Assembly: GCA_002317325.1 (NCBI GenBank)
Contig: DCJB01000016.1
Location: 1-11,719, forward strand
DNA: 11,719 nucleotides
Direction: 5' to 3'
Source: Bacteroidales bacterium UBA1711
GTDB taxonomy: Bacteria > Bacteroidota > Bacteroidia > Bacteroidales > P3
Positions 1 to 6,859 of the stretch are shown piece after piece; within the stretch, counting starts at the first letter, position 1; every line of letters starts with the position of its first letter. A program made the position numbers and the translations under genes. Below the pieces are notes generated by a model. That model saw only the letters and a list, made by a program, of their open reading frames with translations. It was not told the DNA's origin and ran no database searches.

Positions 1-78
1 GACGGCCAGCAGCTCATCCGCATCGGCATCAGCTTCGACCACTCCACCCGCAACATCGACCAATACTTGGTGGGATAA
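1..78 (+). CDS. C-terminal end of a probable AAA-ATPase / PD-(D/E)XK nuclease-like protein (partial)
   Basis: Reading frame 1 is open from the window edge to a TAA at 76-78 and encodes 25 residues ending in ISFDHSTRNIDQYLVG. The pattern I-G-(I/V)-x-F-x-x-x-T-R-x-I-D-x-(W/Y) followed by a few residues and a stop is, from memory, the characteristic end of the large Bacteroidetes family with an N-terminal AAA-ATPase-like domain and a C-terminal PD-(D/E)XK nuclease-like domain (DUF1703 type). These proteins are numerous in Bacteroidales genomes and their function is poorly known. Only the tail is visible, so catalytic residues cannot be checked. The gene converges on panB. The family call rests on one short motif and is moderate at best; that this is a real coding end is more certain than the name. 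Confidence 0.5.
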   Translation, partial: DGQQLIRIGISFDHSTRNIDQYLVG

Positions 79-79
79 C

Positions 80-119
80 GCCATCCACCGCTCGCAGGTC
101 TCCTTGCGGGGTGGATGGC
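80..119. terminator. Strong hairpin, probable bidirectional terminator between convergent genes
   Basis: A perfect 10-bp inverted repeat (GCCATCCACC at 80-89, GGTGGATGGC at 110-119) encloses a second stem (93-98 with 103-108, one G-T pair) and a 4-nt TCTC loop. It begins two bases after the stop codon of the left-edge gene and lies about 65 nt beyond the panB stop, so it is placed to end transcription from both sides. There is no T-run on either strand, so it is not a classical intrinsic terminator. A terminator role is inferred from position and stem strength. Confidence 0.45.
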
Positions 120-185
120 TTGGGAAGCGGAACGCAGAACACTGAGAATCAGACTTACACCTTTATCATCAAGCGCCGCTGAAGA

Positions 186-1004
186 TTAGTACTGTTCCTT
201 TTCGTTGGGGAAGTCTCGGCTTTTGACATCGGCTATGTACTGACGGACAGCGTTGCTGATGTCCTCGCCAAAAGTGCCGTAGGTGCGGAGGTAGCGGGGT
301 TTGAACTGCTGCGTGATACCGAGCATATCCTGCAGCACAAGGACCTGCCCGTCGGTGCCGCTGCCGGCTCCTATGCCTATGGTGGGAATGCGGATCTCCT
401 GCGTTACGGTGGCGGCCAGTTTGGCTGGAATCTTTTCGAGGACAAGAGAGAAGCAGCCCGCCTTTTCGAGGAGGTGGGCATCATGGAGCAGCCGAGAGGC
501 CTCTTCCTCCTGGGTGGCACGGACGGCGTAGGTGCCGAATTTGTTAATGCTTTGGGGGGTGAGACCAAGATGGCCCATCACGGGAATGCCAGCCGTAAGA
601 ATGCGGCAGATAGACTCCATCACCTCCTCGCCGCCCTCCAACTTCACGGCATCGGCTCCCGTCTCCTTCATGATTCGGATGGCCGAGGCGAGGGCCAGCT
701 TGCTGTTCCCCTGATAGGTTCCGAAGGGCATATCCACCACCACAAGGGCACGTTTGATTGCCCGCTTCACCGACGAGGCATAGACAATCATTTCATCAAG
801 AGTGATGGGGAGGGTCGTGTCGTATCCTTCCATGACATTGGCCGCAGAGTCGCCAACCAATACCACGTCAATCTTCGTTGCGTCGAGGAGTTGCGCCATA
901 GAGTAGTCGTAGGCGGTGAGCATAGCAATCTTTTCTCCGTTCTGCTTCATGCGCTGGAGAACGTGTGTGGTGACTTTCGTCACATCAGTCTGTAGGTAGG
1001 CCAT
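186..1004 (-). CDS. panB: 3-methyl-2-oxobutanoate hydroxymethyltransferase (ketopantoate hydroxymethyltransferase)
   Basis: This cytoplasmic enzyme transfers a hydroxymethyl group from 5,10-methylenetetrahydrofolate to alpha-ketoisovalerate to give ketopantoate, the first committed step of pantothenate and coenzyme A synthesis. The 272-residue length fits the family (E. coli about 264). Visible motifs are LTAYDY (29-34), VGDSAANV (50-57) with metal ligand D52, VDMPFGTY (90-97) with metal ligand D91, KLEGG (121-125) with E123, GHLGLTPQ (144-151) and LEKIP (189-193) with the likely catalytic base E190. GIGAGSGTDGQ (210-220) is the conserved late glycine-rich signature. The start ATG lies two bases after the stop of the upstream 425-residue gene, so translation is probably coupled. 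It is the last gene of the minus-strand operon. No panC or panD is in the window. Confidence 0.97.
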   Translation of the reverse strand: MAYLQTDVTKVTTHVLQRMKQNGEKIAMLTAYDYSMAQLLDATKIDVVLVGDSAANVMEGYDTTLPITLDEMIVYASSVKRAIKRALVVVDMPFGTYQGNSKLALASAIRIMKETGADAVKLEGGEEVMESICRILTAGIPVMGHLGLTPQSINKFGTYAVRATQEEEASRLLHDAHLLEKAGCFSLVLEKIPAKLAATVTQEIRIPTIGIGAGSGTDGQVLVLQDMLGITQQFKPRYLRTYGTFGEDISNAVRQYIADVKSRDFPNEKEQY

Positions 1005-1006
1005 GA

Positions 1007-2284
1007 TTATTCTATATCTTCGTCGCCGTCGTTTTGGAATGACTTCTCGGCCGAAGTAGAAGGTGTCTCTTCTTCATCCTCAACGATGCGGAGCATATCT
1101 CGGAATGATGATTTATATTCGTATTCGCCCTTGCGGTTGATTCGGAACGCCTTGAAGAAGTGTTCCTCCTTCCCCTCCATGATGGTGACAGCGCCCTGCT
1201 CCGACGGAGAGTCCACCTCATAGAGATAGTCGCCAAGTTCTTCCATCTTGACGCGTTTGGCAAGATAGAGCGTGTCGAACTGGGTGGGGTTGATGGCAGC
1301 CTGTATCATCAGCACGGCGCCGCCCTTCACCTTCCGGGTGGGGAGCGATCGGTACTCGATTCCCCGGCTTCCCATGCCTTTGGCGAACACCCTCAGTTTG
1401 GAGTCAATCTGTTCCTGGGTGACGGGGAAGCGGACGAAGATTGAGTCGGGCTGCTTGATTTTGCAGTCTCCCACCTTCTTCGCATAATTGGAGCGGAGAA
1501 CGATGTAGCCGACGGGAAGGATGATGTTCTTGCGATGAGGGACGAGGGCGTATTTCTCGACCATCTGAACGGGGTCAAGGTGTTCCTCAATAGAAATCTC
1601 CAACGGTGGGGGGCATTCGGCTTTGGTGTTCCGCACGGCATAAACGCACCCCTTGGGCAGGAATACCTGCGTGTAGTAGGAACGGATATTGCTGTCCTGC
1701 TGCGGAATGTAGCACCCGTTGTTATCACCGATACACTCGACGGGGTTGTTGCGGAAAGTCACCAAAACTGTGCCCTCAAGGGGAATGACCTTATTCAGTA
1801 TCTTGCGGCTGTCGGGGAGTTGGGCACAGTCATAGACCTGCTTGTCCAACGGCACCTCAAAACGAATGAGTTCGACCGTATCGCCGTTGCAGTTGCAATG
1901 GATGGGGTTGTAGGCGTAACGCACGGGGACCTTCTCATGCCCGCGGAGGGTAAAATAGCGGCAAACGGATTCGATACGGGACGCCATGAGCCGCTCGTTG
2001 CCGGCATCGCCATACGCTTCAACCGACATGGTGTATAGCTTGGGGGACTCCTTGCCGAAGGCAATCCGATAGGCGGAGTCCAACAGGTTCAGGTCTGCCT
2101 CCCGATAGGTGCTGTCCTGCCCGTCGAAGTGGAGGAGCATACAGAAAACCTCGGGGTTTACAAATGCCTGTTCGAGTTCCTTTGGCCGCAGGGGCTTATC
2201 GGAGGGTATGTAGAGACCCGAAGTCTGTGCGGCAAGCCCGAATGCCGCCAGCAAGAGGAAAGAGAGTATGATTCTGCACTTCAT
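1007..2284 (-). CDS. Exported cysteine-rich protein of unknown function with a possible OmpA-like segment
   Basis: I do not recognise this 425-residue protein as a named family. Residues 1-20 form a signal peptide (MKCRIILSF, hydrophobic core, ending AAQ), so it is exported; there is no lipobox and no later membrane segment. The mature part holds ten cysteines (48, 108, 130, 132, 153, 184, 191, 213, 224, 274), including a CNC pair, which would allow disulfides in the periplasm. Residues about 44-116 have the rhythm of an OmpA-like peptidoglycan-binding domain: LLHFDGQDS, then a helix, then SVEAYGDAGNE and SRIESVCRYFTLRG, comparable to the usual V-x-G-(Y/H)-(A/T)-D and S-x-R-A-x-x-V-x-x-Y-L-x-x-x-G pattern. 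This is a by-eye resemblance, and the canonical arginine/aspartate contacts are not all obvious. The C-terminus (400-425) is acidic and probably disordered. Its ATG overlaps the moxR stop by 4 nt (ATGA), so the two are translationally coupled, and panB follows after 2 nt. Confidence 0.85.
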   Translation of the reverse strand: MKCRIILSFLLLAAFGLAAQTSGLYIPSDKPLRPKELEQAFVNPEVFCMLLHFDGQDSTYREADLNLLDSAYRIAFGKESPKLYTMSVEAYGDAGNERLMASRIESVCRYFTLRGHEKVPVRYAYNPIHCNCNGDTVELIRFEVPLDKQVYDCAQLPDSRKILNKVIPLEGTVLVTFRNNPVECIGDNNGCYIPQQDSNIRSYYTQVFLPKGCVYAVRNTKAECPPPLEISIEEHLDPVQMVEKYALVPHRKNIILPVGYIVLRSNYAKKVGDCKIKQPDSIFVRFPVTQEQIDSKLRVFAKGMGSRGIEYRSLPTRKVKGGAVLMIQAAINPTQFDTLYLAKRVKMEELGDYLYEVDSPSEQGAVTIMEGKEEHFFKAFRINRKGEYEYKSSFRDMLRIVEDEEETPSTSAEKSFQNDGDEDIE

Positions 2285-3276
2285 GCTTCGATAAGTTCTT
2301 GCACAATCTGCTCTGTGGTGATGCCTTCGGCTTCGGCGTAATAGTTCCGCACTATGCGGTGGCGCAGCACCTCAATGGCGACGGCTTTCACGTCCTCGAT
2401 GTCGGGCGAAAACTTTCCAACCATAGCGGCATGGGTTTTGGCGCCCATCACCAAGTATTGCGAGGCACGAGGTCCAGCCCCCCAAGAGAGGTACTTAGAG
2501 GCGAGCGCGACTCCGTTGTGCGAGGCCTTGCCGGAACGGTAGGACTGCCCCGACAACACGTCGGGACGAGTGGAAGCGGAGAGACCGACGGCGTATCTGC
2601 ATACGTTGTCGGTGACAGGCATACGACGAATCACGCGCTGGATGGCCATGATGTCTTCAGCGGAGAGGACGGTGCCGACCTGACTGGTGCTGTCGATGGT
2701 GGTGCCCTTCACTATATCCACCTCCTCATCGAAAGAGGGATAGTCCAGCCGGATATTCAGCATAAAGCGGTCCAACTGAGCCTCGGGCAACGGATAGGTG
2801 CCTTCCTGCTCGATGGGGTTCTGAGTGGCGAGGACAAAGAAGGGTGCAGCCAATGGATAGCATTTGCCCGCCACGGTGACGGACCTCTCCTGCATAGCCT
2901 CCAACAGGGCAGCCTGGGTCTTGGGAGGGGTTCGGTTGATTTCGTCTGCAAGCACGATATTGGCAAACAGCGGTCCCTTGATAAACTGGAACTTTCGGTT
3001 CTCGTCCAGAATCTCCGCGCCGGTGATGTCGGACGGCATCAAATCGGGGGTGAACTGAATGCGGTTGAACGACAATCCCAAGGTCTGGGAGAGCGTGTTG
3101 ACCATGAGGGTCTTGGCAAGTCCGGGAACGCCCACCAACAAGCAGTGCCCCCCCGTGAAAACTGAGAGCAGGAGGCTGTCCACCACCTTGTCCTGTCCCA
3201 CGATGACCTTGCCCATCTCCTCTTTCAAATCGTGGTATTGTTGTACAAATCTCTGTAGTTGTTCGCTGTCGGTCAT
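2281..3276 (-). CDS. MoxR-family AAA+ ATPase
   Basis: This is a cytoplasmic AAA+ ATPase of the MoxR class (331 residues, usual length 310-340). Members act as chaperone-like remodelling ATPases, usually together with VWA-domain or envelope proteins. Visible motifs are Walker A GVPGLAKT (49-56), the MoxR-typical FTPDLMPSDITG (75-86), Walker B VLADEIN (108-114), sensor 1 in ATQNPIEQEGTYPLPEAQ (N153), LDRF (168-171), and the sensor 2 region WGAGPRASQYL late in the lid domain, where the family usually has GASPRA. All parts needed for ATP hydrolysis appear present. In many Bacteroidetes a MoxR gene heads the batABD aerotolerance cluster. Here it lies between a SurA-like foldase gene (49-nt gap) and a secreted unknown protein (4-nt overlap), with no VWA protein in the window. 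The coupling suggests the 425-residue protein or its assembly is the client; that is inference. Confidence 0.95.
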   Translation of the reverse strand: MTDSEQLQRFVQQYHDLKEEMGKVIVGQDKVVDSLLLSVFTGGHCLLVGVPGLAKTLMVNTLSQTLGLSFNRIQFTPDLMPSDITGAEILDENRKFQFIKGPLFANIVLADEINRTPPKTQAALLEAMQERSVTVAGKCYPLAAPFFVLATQNPIEQEGTYPLPEAQLDRFMLNIRLDYPSFDEEVDIVKGTTIDSTSQVGTVLSAEDIMAIQRVIRRMPVTDNVCRYAVGLSASTRPDVLSGQSYRSGKASHNGVALASKYLSWGAGPRASQYLVMGAKTHAAMVGKFSPDIEDVKAVAIEVLRHRIVRNYYAEAEGITTEQIVQELIEA

Positions 3277-3325
3277 AGTGAATCAGTTTTGCGTATGGCA
3301 ATGCAGTCGGGGTATGAAACACCAC

Positions 3326-4675
3326 CTATCGGGGCCAGTTGACCTGGAAGTTGGGGCAGTCCTTGTATTCGTCTGCGATACGGATGTAGGTAGTCCTCAC
3401 CATTCGGTTGCACCACGAGACGAGTTTCTTCGTCTTGGCATTCTGAAGCGCCGCTTCCTGAATGCGGTCGTAGTCATCGTTGAGATTGGTCTTGTGTTCG
3501 GGGATAACCTTATTGACCTTAATGAGGCAATAGGCGCTCTTGTTCTCCAAGGTGGTGATGGGGGTGGCATTCGATATTTCGCCCTCCTCCATGGCGGTGA
3601 TACCGATGCCGGGATAGAGCTGGATGAAAGTCTCCTTGTCGAATCGGGGGCTTCTCATAAGCGGGTTCGTCACCACGCCGCCCTGGCTCTTGCTGGTTCC
3701 GTCGGAATACTTCAGCGCCGCCTCTTCAAATGTGATACGCCCTTGGCGTATCTCCTGTGCCAAACTGTCGAGGGTAATGCGGGCGCGGAGCAAGTCGCCG
3801 GATGAGATTTTGGGCTGGAGAAGGATGTGGCGGACGTTGATAGTGTTCCCCCGCCGCTCAATCAGCTGGAGGATGTGGAAGCCGAACTGCGTCTCCACGA
3901 TGGGAGAGACCTCGCCAGGCTTCAACTGGAAGGCGGCAGCCTCGAACTCGGCCACCATGTCGCCCCGTCCGAAGAACCCCAGTTCTCCGCCCTTTGATGC
4001 GGACCCCGGGTCTTGGGAGTAGAGCTTGGCCAGCAGGCTGAACTTTTCGCCCTTGATGATACGCTCGCGGAGCTCGGCCAGTTCGCCTCGCACACGCTCC
4101 CGCTCCTCATCTGAAACAGAGGGTTCGATGACAATCTCCGCGACCTCGTATTGGGTGGGTATCGTCGGCAGACTGTCGGGGCTATAAGTGGCAAAGTACT
4201 CCTGTACCTCGGCGGGGGTGACGGTGATGTTGCCCGTCAGTTCGTTCTCCACCCGCTGCCCGAGCATATAGTCGTGGAGAATGTCGAAATACTGGTCGTG
4301 CATCTCTTCGTAGCTGTATCCGTAGGTCTCGCGGAGCTTCTCCTTGCCTCCGGCCTGCTGGACGGCCCGCTGGAGGCGGCTCTGCACCTCCTCTTCCACT
4401 TGCGAGTCCGTGACCTCGACGCTATCAACCATGCCCTTGTGGACGAGGAGCTTGTTGATGAGCATACTCTCCAACAAGTTGCAGCGTTCCGCCTCGGCAT
4501 TCTGAACGCCCTGGCGGAGACGGATTTGGGAGTAGGCTTGTTCGATGTCGGACTTCTTGATGATGGTTTGCCCGACGACGGCGACAATGCCGTCAACCAC
4601 CTGATGCTCCTGGGCAGACAACGGCAGCCCGAGGAGCAGCAGAACGGCTGCGAGCAGAGTGACTTTCTTCATCAT
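3326..4675 (-). CDS. SurA-like periplasmic peptidylprolyl isomerase / chaperone with two parvulin domains
   Basis: This 449-residue exported foldase has the SurA layout: a signal peptide (1-21, ending PLSAQ), a SurA-type N-terminal chaperone domain (about 25-165, starting DGIVAVVGQTIIKKSD), parvulin domain 1 (about 175-272) and parvulin domain 2 (about 277-395), then a short C-terminal helix region. SurA assists folding of outer membrane proteins in the periplasm (E. coli SurA 428 residues). Domain 1 keeps GGELGFFGRGDMV and TQFGFHI but has AEIVIEP where an active parvulin has HIL. Domain 2 keeps NVRHILLQP and SQGG but lacks the late FGYHI signature. Two consecutive ATGs offer starts at 4675 or 4672; both leave the signal peptide intact. 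The neighbouring upstream gene is a second, larger foldase, 22 nt away, and moxR follows after 49 nt. Function in outer membrane biogenesis is from family knowledge. Confidence 0.93.
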   Translation of the reverse strand: MMKKVTLLAAVLLLLGLPLSAQEHQVVDGIVAVVGQTIIKKSDIEQAYSQIRLRQGVQNAEAERCNLLESMLINKLLVHKGMVDSVEVTDSQVEEEVQSRLQRAVQQAGGKEKLRETYGYSYEEMHDQYFDILHDYMLGQRVENELTGNITVTPAEVQEYFATYSPDSLPTIPTQYEVAEIVIEPSVSDEERERVRGELAELRERIIKGEKFSLLAKLYSQDPGSASKGGELGFFGRGDMVAEFEAAAFQLKPGEVSPIVETQFGFHILQLIERRGNTINVRHILLQPKISSGDLLRARITLDSLAQEIRQGRITFEEAALKYSDGTSKSQGGVVTNPLMRSPRFDKETFIQLYPGIGITAMEEGEISNATPITTLENKSAYCLIKVNKVIPEHKTNLNDDYDRIQEAALQNAKTKKLVSWCNRMVRTTYIRIADEYKDCPNFQVNWPR

Positions 4676-4697
4676 GTATCGTGGGGATAGTTCGGGA

Positions 4698-6833
4698 TTA
4701 GTAAGTGATTTCGTCTATCACGTCCTGATGGACTTTCACGCCGTATTTCGCACGGAGGGCAGCGTTGTTCTGCTGCTCGAGGAAGTTCTGGTAGTCGTTG
4801 AGGTAGAATCCGCGCGCCTCCTCCTTGGTCTTGAGTTCGGGCTCAAGGATTCTGCTGACGACTAAGATCTGGTAGCCCTTTGCAGCAGGGCGGACGAAGA
4901 CCCCTTTGCGCCACTCGTTGGCGTCGAGGACTTTCTGCCGACCTTTCTCCACCAGCTGGACTTCGGAAGAGACGGGTTCCTGCGAGTCGCATTTCTTCTT
5001 GTTGATTTTTGCTGCGAGGCGGTTCTGAATATCGGAGACATTCACGCCCTTGGCGAGGGCCTTCTCCACCAGTTTGGCGGCCTTTTCGGGTGCCAGGCAG
5101 AGGCTGTCGGCGATGGTGAAGAGGGTCAGGTCGGCCCGCTCTTTCCAGAAATAGACCGAATCGGCGGGATCGGAAGAGTTCCCTTTGGCAACCATGGCCA
5201 TATCGCAGAACTGGCTGAATCCGACGCTGTCCTTGACGGCCCTGCCCCAGACCATGCGGTCGTTGTAAGTGAAAATCATCAAGCCGTGGAGGTACTCTTC
5301 CACCAGTTCGCCGAACTCGGGGTTGTCCTTCTCCAATCGGCCGTCGGCGTAGTTGAAAACCATAGCGTCAATAAACTCGTGGTAACGGTTTTGGACGTAG
5401 ATGTCCAAATCGCAGAGCTGGGAGACGTGCTTGTTCTTGAGGAGGTACTGCGCGAAGTCGCGGGAGTCATATTCTTGGTCGCCAATCTTGAAGAGGGGGC
5501 GCAAGTCGGTGATAGAGGCGGTGTCGCAGCTGAAGATGGCGGAGAAGACCGAGTCCGTCACCAGCGCGCGGACAGCCTGAAGGGAAGCGAGGTAGGGCGC
5601 GTCCTTTTTCTTCTTCGACTTTTTCGAGGCGCGTACGACGGTGCTTTTGGTTTCACGGACCGTGGTGTAATCGACGAAGCTGTACTTCTTCTTGCACTGC
5701 TCGATGAAGATATTCTTGGGTTTGGCGGCTCTTTCGCCCCGTGTCATGCGGGACTTGTATTGCGGTGCCAGCGTCTCGAAACTGGGCATTTCCTCCTTGC
5801 TGAGGAGTTTGACAATGTGCCAGCCGAAACGTGTGTGGAACGGCTCAGACACTTCGCCGACTTTCAGACCCTTAGACACCACGTCGATATAGGCGTAAGG
5901 CAGCTGGTTGGGGGCCAGCTCGGGCATCACGCCGCCGGCGGTGCTGGTTTGGCGGTCGCCGCTGTAGTTCTTGGCCACCATGGCGAAGTCCTCGCCATCG
6001 GCAATCTGTTTGCGAGCCATCTTGATACGGTTTTCGGCGAACTGACCCTCTGGAATCCAGATGTGGGCGAGCTGCAGTTTGCCGTAGTGGGGCATACGCT
6101 CAAAGAGCTTAATAACATGATAGCCGTACTTGGTGCGAACCCAGCCTATCTCGCCGGGCTGCATGGCGTAGGCCTGGCACTCGAAGGCGTAAATCATGTC
6201 GAAGACAGTGAAGCAGCCGAGGTCGCCCTCCATGGGGTTGTCCTGTTCGGCGCGCTTGCGTATTTCGGGGTCGCGAGAGGTGAGCCGCTGGGCGCGCATT
6301 TCCTCTTGGGCGAGGGTGTAGAAGTCCTCGCCGGCCTGGGCGCGGGCGAGAATCTCCATGGCGTGCTGGTAGGCCTTGAGCGAGTCCTCGGGGAGCGCGC
6401 TCTCCTTGCAGGGGACGAGGATGTGGGCGGCGTGCAGCACATAATGGTTGCGGTCGTAGGCTTCGTGGAGCAAATCCGACAAGGTGGCGGAGTCGATGAG
6501 GTAGGGGGCGGCCAACTCGTTTCGGTAGCCCCTCAGCTCGCGTATGATGTCGGGCAAGGTGTCCAAGCCCTGGGCGTAGGCGTCGAGCAGTTTGCACTGG
6601 AAGTTGACATACAGGCTGGCATAGTCCTCCAGCGCCTTGCGTTTCTCGTAGGTGCAGGCGGTGGGCGCAGCCTTGGGGTCTTTGCCCACAGAGAGGAGGA
6701 AATCCTTCATAAACTGCGACTTATAGTAAGGCTTGCCACCGATTTCAAAGATGACGGAATCGCCCGTCGGCTGAGCGTTGGCCGAGAGGAGCAGAACAGA
6801 GAGAACGAGCGTTGCGAAGAATCTTTTAATCAT
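4698..6833 (-). CDS. Large periplasmic peptidylprolyl isomerase with two parvulin domains and a duplicated N-type module
   Basis: This 711-residue protein has a signal peptide (1-20, ending SANA) and two rotamase (PpiC/SurA-type) domains. The first is about 130-246 (HAAHILVP, GDLGCFTVFDMI, KYGYHVIKLFER) and the second about 253-346 (QLAHIWIPEG, TAGGVMPEL, RFGWHIVKLLSKE). Both keep the HIL/HIW and (Y/F)G(Y/W)H(V/I) signatures, so either could be catalytic. Residues 28-130 form an N-terminal SurA-like module starting IFEIGGKPYYKSQF. A similar segment appears after the parvulin domains, LFKIGDQEYDSRDF (447-460), suggesting a duplicated module. A lysine-rich linker (404-410) separates the two halves. 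The C-terminus (about 640-711) ends with the N-x-A-L-R-x-K-Y-x-V-x-V pattern often seen in large Bacteroidetes foldases. Probable role: folding of outer membrane or surface proteins. It follows guaB by 26 nt and precedes the SurA-like gene by 22 nt. Confidence 0.92.
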   Translation of the reverse strand: MIKRFFATLVLSVLLLSANAQPTGDSVIFEIGGKPYYKSQFMKDFLLSVGKDPKAAPTACTYEKRKALEDYASLYVNFQCKLLDAYAQGLDTLPDIIRELRGYRNELAAPYLIDSATLSDLLHEAYDRNHYVLHAAHILVPCKESALPEDSLKAYQHAMEILARAQAGEDFYTLAQEEMRAQRLTSRDPEIRKRAEQDNPMEGDLGCFTVFDMIYAFECQAYAMQPGEIGWVRTKYGYHVIKLFERMPHYGKLQLAHIWIPEGQFAENRIKMARKQIADGEDFAMVAKNYSGDRQTSTAGGVMPELAPNQLPYAYIDVVSKGLKVGEVSEPFHTRFGWHIVKLLSKEEMPSFETLAPQYKSRMTRGERAAKPKNIFIEQCKKKYSFVDYTTVRETKSTVVRASKKSKKKKDAPYLASLQAVRALVTDSVFSAIFSCDTASITDLRPLFKIGDQEYDSRDFAQYLLKNKHVSQLCDLDIYVQNRYHEFIDAMVFNYADGRLEKDNPEFGELVEEYLHGLMIFTYNDRMVWGRAVKDSVGFSQFCDMAMVAKGNSSDPADSVYFWKERADLTLFTIADSLCLAPEKAAKLVEKALAKGVNVSDIQNRLAAKINKKKCDSQEPVSSEVQLVEKGRQKVLDANEWRKGVFVRPAAKGYQILVVSRILEPELKTKEEARGFYLNDYQNFLEQQNNAALRAKYGVKVHQDVIDEITY

Positions 6834-6859
6834 TGCTTTAACGTATGAGTATCAGTGTA

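Noticed and set aside
5286..6848. A 520-codon open frame on the plus strand opposite the large foldase gene.
   Set aside because: It is antisense to a gene with clear signal peptide and parvulin motifs, its translation is low-complexity (rich in V, L, G, E) and shows no domain; it follows from the codon bias of the true gene.
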